55,754 nt of DNA, from positions 1 to 55,754 of the forward strand of contig NZ_JAGEKP010000030.1 of the NCBI RefSeq assembly GCF_017565305.1, read 5' to 3'. This document shows, in pieces, positions 41,031 to 51,202 of this stretch; position 1 is the stretch's first letter, and every line of letters starts with the position of its first letter. A program made the translations under genes and the position numbers. Under the pieces are notes generated by a model that saw nothing but the letters and a program-made list of their open reading frames with translations, was not told the DNA's origin and did not search any database. Origin of the DNA: Leifsonia sp. TF02-11. GTDB taxonomy: Bacteria; Actinomycetota; Actinomycetes; Actinomycetales; Microbacteriaceae.

Positions 41031-42757
41031 TGAGCGAGCAGGGCACGCCGCGCTTCGACGTGGTCGAGGCCGGCATCGCCGAGCTGCGACAGGCGCTGGA
41101 GGCCGGGGAGACCACCAGCGTGGAGCTGGTCGACGCCTACCTCGCCCGCATGGACGCGTACGACACCGCCGGCCCGACCCTCAACGCCGTGATCGTCCGC
41201 AACCCGGACGCCCGCGCCGAGGCCGCAGCCTCCGACGAGCGGCGTGCACGCGGCGAGACGCTGGGTCCGCTCGACGGCATCCCGTACACCGCCAAAGACA
41301 GTTACCTGGCACGCGGCCTCACCGCCGCGGCCGGCTCGCCCGCGTTCGAGCACCTCGTCGCGCAGCGCGACGCTTTCACGATCGAGCGGCTCCGTGCGGG
41401 CGGCGCGGTCCTGCTCGGGCTCACGAACATGCCGCCGATGGCGAACGGCGGGATGCAGCGCGGCGTGTACGGCCGCGCCGAGAGCCCGTACAACGGCGAC
41501 TTCCTGACGGCCGCGTTCGGCTCCGGGTCGTCCAACGGCTCCGGGACCGCCACCGCGGCGAGCTTCGCCGCGTTCGGGCTCGGCGAGGAGACCTGGTCGT
41601 CCGGGCGTGCCCCGGCCTCCAACAACGCCCTGTGCGCCTACACGCCGTCGCGCGGCGTGATCTCGGTGCGCGGCAACTGGCCGCTCGTGCCGACGATGGA
41701 CGTCGTCGTTCCGCACACCCGCACCATGGCCGACCTCCTGGAGGTCCTCGACGTCATCGTGGCCGACGACACCGAGACGCGCGGCGACTTCTGGCGCGTG
41801 CAGCCGTGGGTGCCGATCCCGCGCGCGTCGCAGCTGCGACCGGCCTCGTACCCCGCGCTGGCGTCCGCGGCCGCGGGGACCGCCCTGGCCGGAAAGCGCA
41901 TCGCCGTCCCGCGCATGTACATCAACCGCGACGAGGAGGCCGGCACGGCCGAGCACGGCGGCATCGGCGGCCCGACCGGTCGCCGCATCGAGACGCGGGC
42001 GTCCGTCATCGACCTGTGGGAGGCCGCGCGCCACGACCTCGAAGCGGCCGGCGCCGAGGTCGTGGAGACCGACTTCCCCGTGGTCTCGAACTACGAGGGC
42101 GACCGGCCAGGCGCCCCGACGATCGCCACCCGCGGGCTCGTCTCACCGGAGTACCTGCGGCGCGAGATCATCGACCTGTCCGCGTGGGCCTGGGACGACT
42201 TTCTGGCCGCGAACGGCGACCCAGCGCTCGACACGCTGGCCGACGTCGACGGCGCCCGCATCTTCCCGGCACCGGAGGGCGCGCTCCCCGATCGCTACGA
42301 CGGCTTCGACGACGACATCGCGGAGTACCCGGGCTGGGTGCGCGCCCACCCCGGCACGACCCTGACCGCCATCCCCGAGCTCGCCGACGGACTGCGCGGG
42401 CTCGAGGAGACCCGACGCGTCGACCTGGAGGAGTGGATGGATGCGCTCGGCGTCGACGCGGTCGTGTTCCCCGCCTCCGCCGACGTCGGCCCGGCCGACG
42501 TGGACGTGAACCCGGCCTCCGCCGACCTCGGCTGGCGCAACGGCGTGTGGGTGGCCAACGGCAACCTGGTGCCGCGGCACCTCGGCATCCCGACTGTCAC
42601 CGTGCCGATGGGGACGATGGCCGACATCGGGATGCCGGTCGGGCTCACCTTTGCGGGCCGGGCGTACGACGACACCGCGCTCCTCGCCCTGGCGGCGGCG
42701 TTCGAGGCGACCGGCCGGCGCCGCACCGAGCCGCCGCGCACTCCGCGCCTCGCGTAA
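41030..42757 (+). CDS. Amidase-signature family amidase
   Basis: A 575-residue amidase: PLDGIPYTAKDSYLARGLTAAAGSPAF with catalytic Lys, the Gly/Ser-rich GSGSSNGSGTATAASFAAFGLGEET containing the cis-Ser, and a nearby SSG for the nucleophile. Longer than the usual ~470 residues, with an insert before IPELADGLRGLEETRR. Overlaps the agmatine deiminase stop by one base. In the common route N-carbamoylputrescine is cleaved by a nitrilase-type enzyme; this unrelated amidase may fill that step or act on another amide. That substitution is inference. Confidence 0.85.
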   Translation: MSEQGTPRFDVVEAGIAELRQALEAGETTSVELVDAYLARMDAYDTAGPTLNAVIVRNPDARAEAAASDERRARGETLGPLDGIPYTAKDSYLARGLTAAAGSPAFEHLVAQRDAFTIERLRAGGAVLLGLTNMPPMANGGMQRGVYGRAESPYNGDFLTAAFGSGSSNGSGTATAASFAAFGLGEETWSSGRAPASNNALCAYTPSRGVISVRGNWPLVPTMDVVVPHTRTMADLLEVLDVIVADDTETRGDFWRVQPWVPIPRASQLRPASYPALASAAAGTALAGKRIAVPRMYINRDEEAGTAEHGGIGGPTGRRIETRASVIDLWEAARHDLEAAGAEVVETDFPVVSNYEGDRPGAPTIATRGLVSPEYLRREIIDLSAWAWDDFLAANGDPALDTLADVDGARIFPAPEGALPDRYDGFDDDIAEYPGWVRAHPGTTLTAIPELADGLRGLEETRRVDLEEWMDALGVDAVVFPASADVGPADVDVNPASADLGWRNGVWVANGNLVPRHLGIPTVTVPMGTMADIGMPVGLTFAGRAYDDTALLALAAAFEATGRRRTEPPRTPRLA

Positions 42758-42776
42758 CGAGCCCGTCGGAGTCGAG

Positions 42777-42869
42777 ATTCGTCACGAATCCCGTGTTTCG
42801 TGCCACGAATGTCGCGATTCGTCACGAATCTGCGGTTTCGTGCCACGAATGTCGCGATTCGTCACGAAT
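42777..42869. repeat. ATTCGTG palindromic repeat cluster 3
   Basis: Five palindromes in alternating order: ATTCGTCACGAAT (42777), TTTCGTGCCACGAAT (42796), ATTCGTCACGAAT (42817), TTTCGTGCCACGAAT (42836), ATTCGTCACGAAT (42857). Units 2-3 and 4-5 form an almost perfect 40-bp direct repeat. It follows the amidase stop; the rest of the gap to 42963 shows no gene. Confidence 0.85.
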
Positions 42870-42963
42870 CTGCGCGCGGGCGCGGCGGGATACCCCTGAC
42901 GGTGGATGCGGGTACGTCGCGGGGGCGACGACGGCAGCGCGGCCGGGTTGAGACGGTGGAAGC

Positions 42964-43554
42964 ATGCGCCTCCCCCGACGTGCCTCCCTCGTCTCCGCCC
43001 GCCGCGGCCTCCTCCCCGTCGCCCTCACCCTGTCCGCCCTGGTCGCCCTCACGGGCTGCACCGCGGCGACGACGGCTGTCGTCTCCGTTCCCGCGCCGAC
43101 CGACGTCTCGCAGCTGACCGACGACGACGGGTACATCCCCGAGGGCACCTCGCTCACGCTCGACAGCGATCTCCCCGCGATCCAGAGGCTCGACCCGCAA
43201 CTGCTGGAGGCGTTGCGCGCCGCCGACCGGACGGCCGTCGACGAACACGGGACGACGATCACGATCGTGGACGGCTGGCGCTCGCTGCGCTACCAGGAGT
43301 ACCTCTTCGAACAGGCCGTGCAGAAGTACGGAAGCGAACACGAAGCCGAGCGCTGGGTCAAGCGCGGCGCGGACTCCGCGCATGTCTCCGGGCACGCCGT
43401 GGACATCGGGACCGCTGACGCGATGGACTTCCTGAGCCGGTTCGGCTCCGAGTGGGGGATCTGCCAGATCTACGCGAACGAGGCCTGGCACTTCGAGCTG
43501 GCGACGACGCCGGGCGGCGAGTGCCCGCAGCTGCTGGCCGACGGCCGCGGCTAG
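42964..43554 (+). CDS. VanY-like D-Ala-D-Ala carboxypeptidase lipoprotein
   Basis: A 196-residue exported peptidase of the LD/DD-carboxypeptidase (VanY, M15) family that trims peptidoglycan stem peptides. N-terminal Arg-rich start and lipoprotein signal with lipobox LTGC at about residues 29-32. The zinc site is SAHVSGHAVDIG (S-x-H-x6-D, around residues 138-147) with the C-terminal His in NEAWHFELA. DGWRSLRYQEYLFEQA is the conserved substrate-side helix. ATG 42964 follows GGTGGAAG. Convergent with the TetR gene, overlapping by 4 bp at the stops. Confidence 0.87.
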   Translation: MRLPRRASLVSARRGLLPVALTLSALVALTGCTAATTAVVSVPAPTDVSQLTDDDGYIPEGTSLTLDSDLPAIQRLDPQLLEALRAADRTAVDEHGTTITIVDGWRSLRYQEYLFEQAVQKYGSEHEAERWVKRGADSAHVSGHAVDIGTADAMDFLSRFGSEWGICQIYANEAWHFELATTPGGECPQLLADGRG

Positions 43555-44189
43555 GGCGCCACTGGGCTGCGACCGGCCTCGCCCAGCCAGGGCGCGAGCG
43601 CACGCTCGGCGGCCGCACGCACGCGCGCTCGAATGCGCTCCTCATCCACCTCGCCCGTCACCTCTCCGCTGACCTCGGCGAACGCCGCCCGCAGCGCCGC
43701 GGTGACCGCACCCATGAACGCACCGACCAGCGCCGCCGCCTCCACCGCGTCGTACCGGTCGGGATAGCTCTCCCGTAGCGCAACGGCGATGGCCGTCTCC
43801 GCCTCCGCCTGGAAGCGGAGGGCGCGGCTCTGCACGGTGGGATGCTCCGCGATGAGACGCAGCCGCAGACGCGCGCGCTCGGTGGTCAGGTCGCTACCGG
43901 TGACGCCCGCGCTGTCGAGCGCACGCATGAGGGCGGGGAGCGGATCGTCGTCCGGCGCGTGCTCGCGCAGTGCCGCGACCGCGGCGGCCACCCGCGCGCC
44001 CGCGTCGGGGAAGAGCAGGTCTTCCTTCGTCGGGAAGTACGCGAAGAACGTCCGCGCGCCGACCTCGGCGTCCTCCGCGATCTCCGCCACCGTCACGCCA
44101 TCGAACCCGCGCTCGGCGAACAGCCGGTTCGCGGAGCCGACGAGAGCCTCCCGGGTGCGGTCTCGTTTGCGCTCGCGCAGAGTCGTCAT
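43551..44189 (-). CDS. TetR-family transcriptional regulator
   Basis: A 212-residue TetR protein: KRDRTREALVGSANRLFAERGFDGVTVAEIAEDAEVGARTFFAYFPTKEDLLF is the classical DNA-binding domain. TATCCT lies 6 nt before ATG 44189 on the minus strand, so the transcript is probably leaderless. Divergent from an FAD monooxygenase gene with only 70 nt between starts; the shared region holds ATGCAT palindromes. It probably represses the monooxygenase, a TetR-MabTetX-type arrangement for small-molecule inactivation. Confidence 0.87.
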   Translation of the reverse strand: MTTLRERKRDRTREALVGSANRLFAERGFDGVTVAEIAEDAEVGARTFFAYFPTKEDLLFPDAGARVAAAVAALREHAPDDDPLPALMRALDSAGVTGSDLTTERARLRLRLIAEHPTVQSRALRFQAEAETAIAVALRESYPDRYDAVEAAALVGAFMGAVTAALRAAFAEVSGEVTGEVDEERIRARVRAAAERALAPWLGEAGRSPVAP

Positions 44190-44195
44190 CTCAAC

Positions 44196-44252
44196 AGGAT
44201 AGCAATGAATGCATTTTCACACTTGCTGCTTTTCAGCAGTGACTGCTATTTT
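44196..44252. promoter_or_regulatory. Divergent leaderless promoters with palindromes
   Basis: Minus-strand TATCCT (44196-44201) serves tetR and plus-strand TATTTT (44247-44252) the monooxygenase, each 6-7 nt before its ATG. Between and beside them are AATGCATT, CTGCT-TTTC-AGCAG and a second ATGCAT, candidate TetR contacts. The stretch is AT-rich for this genome. Confidence 0.55.
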
Positions 44253-44259
44253 GCAATGC

Positions 44260-45351
44260 ATGCGAAAATATTCCATCATCATCGTTGGTGCCGGGATCGC
44301 CGGCAGCGCGGCCGCGCTGTTCCTCGCCAGGGCAGGCCACCGGGTGACGCTGCTCGAGCGCGCCTCCGCCCTGCGCCCGAGCGGCAGCCCCGTCGACCTC
44401 CGCGGCGACGCCCTCGACGCGGTGCGGGCGCTCGGCCTGGAGGCCGAGCTCCGGGAGGCCGACACCGGCGTGCGTCGGCTGCGCCTGGTCGATGCGGGAG
44501 GCCGGGGCATCACGGACGTGCGCCTCCGGCGGCCCGAAAGCCCCGACATCGAGCTCTCGCGGACCGCGCTCGGACGCATCCTCGCCGACCGCGCCGCGGA
44601 GCTGGCCGAACTACGGCTCGGCTCAGGCCCGACCGCCATCACCGCCGACTCCGGCGGGGTGGAGGTCGCACTCAGCGACGGCCGAACGCTCACCGCAGAC
44701 CTGCTGATCGGAGCGGACGGCCAGCACTCCACCGTGCGACGCCTGCTCTGGGGAGCCGAGGACGCCACGGAGATGCCGGTCGGTCTGACCATCGCCACCG
44801 TCCCGGCCGGGCCGGTCGACGATCCCGCGACGCTGCTGATGCACAACCGCCCCGGCGTCTCGCTGTCCGTGCATCCCGCGGGCGGCTCGGCCGTGGCGGC
44901 GTTCATCCTGCGCACTGGGCGGGACCAGGCGCCCGCGACATCCGACGGCCGAGCGGGGCTGCTGGCCCGGCGCTACGCGGACGTGGGCTGGCGCGCGCCG
45001 GAGCTACTCGCCCGGGTCCGCGACTCCGACGACGTGTACTACGACACCGTGTCGCGCGTCCGCACGACGCGCTGGTCGCGCGCGGCGGTCACCCTCCTCG
45101 GCGACGCCGCCTCGAGCATCACCATCCTCGGCGAAGGCTCGAGCATGGCCGTAACCGGCGCCCGCACCCTGAGCGCCGCACTGGACGCCGGCACCGACCT
45201 CGCAACGGCCCTCGACGCCTACGAGCGCGCCCACCGTCCGGTGGTGGAGCGCCATCAGCGCGGCGCGCGGCTGGGTGCCGCGCTGCTGGTGCCGGCGACA
45301 CCGCTCGGGCTCGCGGCGCGGAACGCAGCGGCACACTGGGCGCCGCGCTGA
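44260..45351 (+). CDS. FAD-dependent monooxygenase
   Basis: Class A flavoprotein monooxygenase of 363 residues. Begins with the Rossmann fingerprint SIIIVGAGIAGSAAALFLARAGHRVTLLER, has the DG motif region LLIGADGQHSTVRR and the GD motif VTLLGDAASSITILGEGSSMA, where the family's usual His after GDAA is Ser. Such enzymes hydroxylate aromatic compounds or inactivate antibiotics (TetX group). ATG 44260 is fixed by the TATTTT box 7 nt upstream. Divergently controlled by the adjacent TetR. Substrate unknown. Confidence 0.87.
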   Translation: MRKYSIIIVGAGIAGSAAALFLARAGHRVTLLERASALRPSGSPVDLRGDALDAVRALGLEAELREADTGVRRLRLVDAGGRGITDVRLRRPESPDIELSRTALGRILADRAAELAELRLGSGPTAITADSGGVEVALSDGRTLTADLLIGADGQHSTVRRLLWGAEDATEMPVGLTIATVPAGPVDDPATLLMHNRPGVSLSVHPAGGSAVAAFILRTGRDQAPATSDGRAGLLARRYADVGWRAPELLARVRDSDDVYYDTVSRVRTTRWSRAAVTLLGDAASSITILGEGSSMAVTGARTLSAALDAGTDLATALDAYERAHRPVVERHQRGARLGAALLVPATPLGLAARNAAAHWAPR

Positions 45352-45410
45352 ACGCGGGAGCCGGCGGCGAGGCCCGCTATCCACCCCGACCGCCACCGCC
45401 CGGTCACCCC

Positions 45411-45679
45411 GCGACGCCGACCGCCTGTCGTTCGGTCTCCGGACGTCCGAGGCATGCGAGCATCGCGGCGGCGAGGTCGGCGCCTACGCCATCCACCTCA
45501 CCCCCGCGGCCCGGGAGGTGCTCGCCGCCGACGACCCGCTGGCCGACGAGCAGGAGGAGGCGCTGCTCGGCGACCTCAGCCCCGAGGAACGGGCAGCGCT
45601 GATCGCGACCCTGACCCGCCTGGTGGCGTCGGCCTGCTACCGAGCAGGAGTGCATCCCGGGCTGGGCTCCGCGCACTGA
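45411..45679 (+). pseudogene. MarR-family C-terminal remnant
   Basis: The frame reads AYAIHLTPAAREVLAADDPLADEQEEALLGDLSPEERAALIATLTRLVASACYRAGVHPG, which resembles the wing and dimer helices of MarR regulators of the type ending GVHPG. No helix-turn-helix or credible start codon precedes it; the sequence before is not coding-like. It lies between the monooxygenase and argG, a stretch of 385 bp with nothing else apparent. Likely a deletion product. Confidence 0.5.
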
Positions 45680-47173
<1,494 letters not shown>

Positions 47174-47182
47174 GGAACGACC

Positions 47183-47698
47183 GTGGCGCGCGCGCCGAGG
47201 GCGGCCGGCGAACCGGAGGCGCGCGAGCCGGAGGCGCGGAATCCGGAGACGCAGGAGCCTGCGGTGCCGGACCCCGAGGGGCACAGCCCGGACGGCTGGC
47301 CGTTGGGCCGGCTACTCGGGGCCGCGTCCCGGGCCGTGGAACGCGCCTGGCATGACGCCCTCGAGGCCCGCGGGCTCACCCATGCGGGCCTCATCGTGCT
47401 GCACTTCGTCGAGCTCGGGATCCGCTCCCAGACCGATCTCGCCCGGATCGCCCAAGTGGAGGCGCAGACCATGTCGCGCACCGTGGACCGGCTCGAACGC
47501 GAAGGACTCGTCACCCGCGCGCCCGATCCGGCCGACCGTCGGCGCCATATCGTGGCGATGACTCCCGCGGGCCGGGCAGCGTTCGAGGCGGTGCGCGGGC
47601 TGGAGGACGAGGTGTTCCCGCGGGTCGACGACCCCGAAGCGCTGCGCGCCGCGCTGATCCAGATCGTCACCGCGTCCCCGGCGCGTCAGTCGCGCTGA
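47183..47698 (+). CDS. MarR-family transcriptional regulator
   Basis: 171 residues. The first ~38 are an unusual Glu/Pro/Ala-rich, repetitive extension (EPEAREPEARNPETQEP) before the MarR core: HAGLIVLHFVELGIRSQTDLARIAQVEAQTMSRTVDRLEREGLVTRAPDPADRRRHIVAMTPAGRAAFE is the complete winged helix. GTG 47183 is preceded by GAGGAA. Its 3' end overlaps the convergent tatA gene by 13 bp. Ligand unknown; regulation of argG is possible but not indicated. Confidence 0.85.
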   Translation: MARAPRAAGEPEAREPEARNPETQEPAVPDPEGHSPDGWPLGRLLGAASRAVERAWHDALEARGLTHAGLIVLHFVELGIRSQTDLARIAQVEAQTMSRTVDRLEREGLVTRAPDPADRRRHIVAMTPAGRAAFEAVRGLEDEVFPRVDDPEALRAALIQIVTASPARQSR

Positions 47699-48063
47699 GG
47701 CGGGTCCACCGCGGGGTCGTCCGCTGCACCCGCGGACGGTGCGGGCGCGTCCGCCCCGCCTGCGTCCGCCGAGCCCGCGTCAGCCGCACCGCCCGTACGT
47801 GCCTCGGCACCTGGGCCGGCCCCGGCCTCTGCACCGCCAGCCCCCGCGCCGCCAGCCCCCGCGCCGCCAGACCCCGCACCACCAGACCCCGCACCACCGT
47901 CACTGGGCTCCGCCTTCGTCGTCGGCTTCGACTCCTTCCGCAGAATCCGGATCGACTCGCCCAGGCCCTTCGCCAGCGCGGGCAGCTTGGTGGCACCGAA
48001 GAGCAGCAGCACCAGGGCGACGATGATGACGAGGTGCCACCCGCTGAAGAGGTTCCCGAACAT
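47686..48063 (-). CDS. tatA: Twin-arginine translocase subunit TatA
   Basis: Pore-forming subunit of the Tat pathway, which exports folded proteins. 125 residues: short N-terminal membrane helix (HLVIIVALVLLLFGATKLPALAKGLGESIRILRKE) with the FG hinge and amphipathic helix that define TatA/E, then a long Gly/Ala/Ser-rich tail built from a 15-bp DNA repeat. TatB and TatC are not in the window. The tail is unusually repetitive and its length may vary between strains. Confidence 0.9.
   Translation of the reverse strand: MFGNLFSGWHLVIIVALVLLLFGATKLPALAKGLGESIRILRKESKPTTKAEPSDGGAGSGGAGSGGAGAGGAGAGGAEAGAGPGAEARTGGAADAGSADAGGADAPAPSAGAADDPAVDPPQRD
47831..47898. repeat. 15-bp minisatellite in the tatA tail
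   Basis: Four and a half in-frame copies of a 15-bp unit (GCGCCGCCAGCCCCC and variants, from 47831) encoding Gly/Ala/Ser pentapeptides. Prone to length change by slippage without frameshift. Confidence 0.75.
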
Positions 48064-48086
48064 CCGCCCACTCCCTCCCGACCGGA

Positions 48087-50723
48087 TCAGGCGATCCGGT
48101 CGTCACCCTCGTAGCGGTTGCGTCCGAGGGGAAGCCGCGGCCGCAGCAGCCCGAGGTCGTAGGCGATGCGGACGGCCTCGTCGCGGGAGTTCGCCCCGAG
48201 CTTGCGGTAGATGCTCCGCGTCTGGGTCTTCACCGTGTTGATGGAGACCACCAGCGACCGTGCGATGTACTCCAGACTCGCCGTCGACTGCAGCCGGTCG
48301 AGCACGATGCGCTCGCGCTGGGTCAGTTGCGCGGCCATGGCGGCCTCCGAGAAGAGCGGCTTGACCTTGGCCAGCGCGGTCTCCGCCGTCCCCTCGCCTG
48401 CGCCGTCGACCGACACCGCGAGCGGGGGCGCGGGGTGGCCCGCGATCGTCAGCACGAACGGGGTGAGGAGGTTGTTCGCCTCGGCGACTTGACGGGCGTT
48501 GAGGCGGATCGTCGCCGCCCGAGCGCTCTTCAGCCGCTGCAGCGCCTCGGCCTGCACGAGGAGCATCTCCACGCGCGTCCGGGGACCTGCGCCCTCCCCG
48601 AGCACCGCTTCCGCCAGCAGCTGGGCGCTCCGGTACTCGCGGAACATGAGCAGCAGTCGGGCCGAGACGGGCCGCAAGGCGTTCGTGCCGTCCGGGAACG
48701 ACTTGATGAGCTTCTGCGCGGCCACGAGGTTGCCCTGCGACATCAGGAGGTCGGCCTCCAGCGCAACGAAGCGCGCCCGCTCGCTGTTGCTCGGGGAGTG
48801 GGCGCACTTGCTCAGCAGCTCCGCGTCGATGATCTGCTGCGCCTGCTCCAGCTCACCCGATGCCAGCGCGCCGAGCGCCGCCGCGTACGCGGAGTAGCTG
48901 TGCAGCTCGCCGAGGTCGGACTCCAGGTTCACCCAAGGGGAGCGGGACTCGGTCGCGCCCTCCGGATGCGACTCGGTGTCGATCAGTCGTGACGCGACGG
49001 CGACGGGGATGAAGGCGCTCGGCCGGAGGGTGTGGTCGCCGACGACGAAGGCCTCGACCCGCGTGGCGACGGCCTGAGCCCTGTCGATCTCACCGTGAAG
49101 GGCGTACGCGAGCGACGCGGCGCCGGTCGAATACGTGTAGAGGTTCGGATCGTCTGCCGCTCCGATGGCGGCCCGCTCGAACGCGGTCGCGGCCTCCTGG
49201 TCGCGGCCCAGTCGCAGCTGGGTGAGCCCGATCTCGAGCCAGGCCAGCGGAGGTTCGGCCACGGCTGGGTCGGGAGCGGACAGTGCGGCGAGGAAGTCGT
49301 CGGCTTGCGAGAGCCTGCCCACCTTGCGCAGCGCGATCATGCTGGTCAGATCGGTCCAGTACTGCCGCACCGGCTCGAGCCGCCGACCGCGCAGGGCCTG
49401 CGGTTCCGCGGCGGCGTGGTAGTAGTCGAGGGCACCGAGCGGGTCGCCGCCGGCGTTCTCGCGGAGGAGGCCCGTCACCGTCAGCAGGATCACCGAGGAG
49501 CGCAGCGCTCCGAGGTCGAGCGCGCTGAGCTCCTGCAGGTAGTCGTCCGCCTCCTCGGTGAAGGCCGACGTCCAGTTGCGGGCCAGGATGGTCTCCGCCG
49601 CCACGATCTCGTTGCTCCGCAGCGCCTGGCGCAGCGCCGTGATCGGATCGCCGTTCGCCTCGAGCACGTCGAGGAGCTCACCCGCCAGCCGGTCGCCCTC
49701 GCCGGGCGACTCGACCTCGAGCTGGGAGCGGAGGACGGCGCGTACCGGGTCGAGGAACTCGTAGACGAGGCGCCCCTGCCCGCGCGCGTACGTCCAGACG
49801 CCGAGCCCTGCCGACTCCGCCACGGAGAGTGCGCCGTCGTCGGCGCCGTCAGTTCCGATCCGGGCGACGATGTGCGGCGCGAGGTACGGCGCGACGGCGG
49901 CGCGCTGGAGGGCGCTCCGTTCCTGCACCCCGATCGGTGCCTGTGCGAGCAGCTCGGACACCACCGTCTCCGAGATCTCCTCCAGCGCCCGTGCCACGAC
50001 GGGCTCCGGCAGCACGGCACGCGGGTCGTCGAACACGCGGATCATCGCGCGCGCCGCCAGCGGCCAGCCGTGGCTGCGCTTCCAGACGTGGTCGAGCACG
50101 CGCGGCTCGACCTCGGTGCCCAGGAGGTGGACGACCTCGTCGAGCTCCTGACGCTCGAAGGCCAGGTCGTCGTTCTGTACGACGACCAGGTCGAACACCG
50201 CAGCGAGGGCGGGGGCTTCGAAGGAGGTCAGCGCGCGGGTGAGGACCATGAGATGGAGGTTGGGCGTGCGACGCAGCAGCTGGACGAGCTCGCTCGAGAG
50301 CAGGCCGTCCCACCCGCGCGTGTAGCCGTCGAGGACGAGCACGACGGCCCCGATGTGCCGGCCGATGCCGTCCTGCGTCGCGGCGAGCGGGTCTGCGTCC
50401 CAGAACGCCGATTCGTCATGCGGATCGAACCCCGCGTGCATGGCGTCCCAGAACCCGTCGATCCCGCCGCTGACGAGGTCGAGGTCGATCCAGGTCGCCC
50501 ACGGGCGATTCGCGTCCTCCGTGCGGTCGAGCCACTTGCGGACCAGGGACGTCTTGCCATAGCCCGCGGGAGCCCTGACGATGGTCGCCTGTTCGCGGAG
50601 CGCGCGGTCGAGGCGTTCGAACAGCGCCGGCCTCTCGATCGTGTAGCGCGACAGGCGGGGAAGCCGCGACGACTCCGCGGCGGTTTCGTGCACTCGTGTC
50701 TCGTGCGGGTGCGTGGTGGTCAT
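48087..50723 (-). CDS. MalT/LAL-like LuxR-family regulator (module 2)
   Basis: An 878-residue STAND-type regulator, organised like the module 1 protein: Walker A APAGYGKT at 51-58, NTPase segment (HLMVLTRALTSFEAP, VHLLGTEVEPRVLDHVWKRSHGWPLAARAMI), long helical repeat region, and a C-terminal LuxR helix-turn-helix (LTQRERIVLDRLQSTASLEYIARSLVVSINTVKTQTRSIYRKLG). The VSINTVKT recognition helix is identical in both regulators, suggesting similar DNA sites. ATG 50723 has GAAGGAG upstream. Separated from module 2 surface genes by the EspR-like gene. Likely an ATP-dependent activator of those genes. Confidence 0.84.
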   Translation of the reverse strand: MTTTHPHETRVHETAAESSRLPRLSRYTIERPALFERLDRALREQATIVRAPAGYGKTSLVRKWLDRTEDANRPWATWIDLDLVSGGIDGFWDAMHAGFDPHDESAFWDADPLAATQDGIGRHIGAVVLVLDGYTRGWDGLLSSELVQLLRRTPNLHLMVLTRALTSFEAPALAAVFDLVVVQNDDLAFERQELDEVVHLLGTEVEPRVLDHVWKRSHGWPLAARAMIRVFDDPRAVLPEPVVARALEEISETVVSELLAQAPIGVQERSALQRAAVAPYLAPHIVARIGTDGADDGALSVAESAGLGVWTYARGQGRLVYEFLDPVRAVLRSQLEVESPGEGDRLAGELLDVLEANGDPITALRQALRSNEIVAAETILARNWTSAFTEEADDYLQELSALDLGALRSSVILLTVTGLLRENAGGDPLGALDYYHAAAEPQALRGRRLEPVRQYWTDLTSMIALRKVGRLSQADDFLAALSAPDPAVAEPPLAWLEIGLTQLRLGRDQEAATAFERAAIGAADDPNLYTYSTGAASLAYALHGEIDRAQAVATRVEAFVVGDHTLRPSAFIPVAVASRLIDTESHPEGATESRSPWVNLESDLGELHSYSAYAAALGALASGELEQAQQIIDAELLSKCAHSPSNSERARFVALEADLLMSQGNLVAAQKLIKSFPDGTNALRPVSARLLLMFREYRSAQLLAEAVLGEGAGPRTRVEMLLVQAEALQRLKSARAATIRLNARQVAEANNLLTPFVLTIAGHPAPPLAVSVDGAGEGTAETALAKVKPLFSEAAMAAQLTQRERIVLDRLQSTASLEYIARSLVVSINTVKTQTRSIYRKLGANSRDEAVRIAYDLGLLRPRLPLGRNRYEGDDRIA

Positions 50724-51202
50724 GCTGGACTCCTTCGGCTGGGTGTCACTGCGTACGATCCGGCTACCGCGCGGAACGTAACGCGCACATGTCGCGACGC
50801 GACCCTTGTCTTCTTCATCCCGTGTCTCCCCCTCGTGCTGTGGCCCTGGTCTGCTGGTCCGCCCCGAAACGGTCGGGCGACGCCAGGAGCGCATGTGCGA
50901 TGATCGCAGGCCGATTACGAGGGATACCGCTCAGCGGAAGACCATCACGGCGGTCTACGCCACCCGCGTATGGGGGTCTTCATCCGGTGAATCACCCAAC
51001 GTCTGTGGGTAACATTGTAGAGATCATACGTCGCGTTCCTTATCGTCACCTGTGCGTTCACCCGCTGGCCCACTGGGCGGAACATCCTGCCGGGACGAAT
51101 CCCCGGGTGAAACTCGACGCCGAAGACCCACGCCGCACCCGGTACCCCACCGATCCCGTGCGACCGTGGAGGCGTCTGGCGCACCGGCACCGAGGAGGCT
51201 CG
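50724..51202. other. 479-bp intergenic region between LuxR gene 2 and the EspR-like gene
   Basis: No convincing gene: codon bias is absent. It holds a minus-strand TACAAT (51014-51019), a possible distant -10 for the LuxR gene; GGTGA-A-TCACC at 50986-50996; and single TCACC/GGTGA elements at 51046 and 51106, like those in module 1 sites. AT content around 50990-51050 is high for this genome, as expected for a control region. Confidence 0.4.

Noticed and set aside
51014-51046. Plus-strand sigma70 promoter (TTGTAG and TATCGT) for the EspR-like gene
   Set aside because: The spacer is 20 nt and both boxes are poor; I could not support it.
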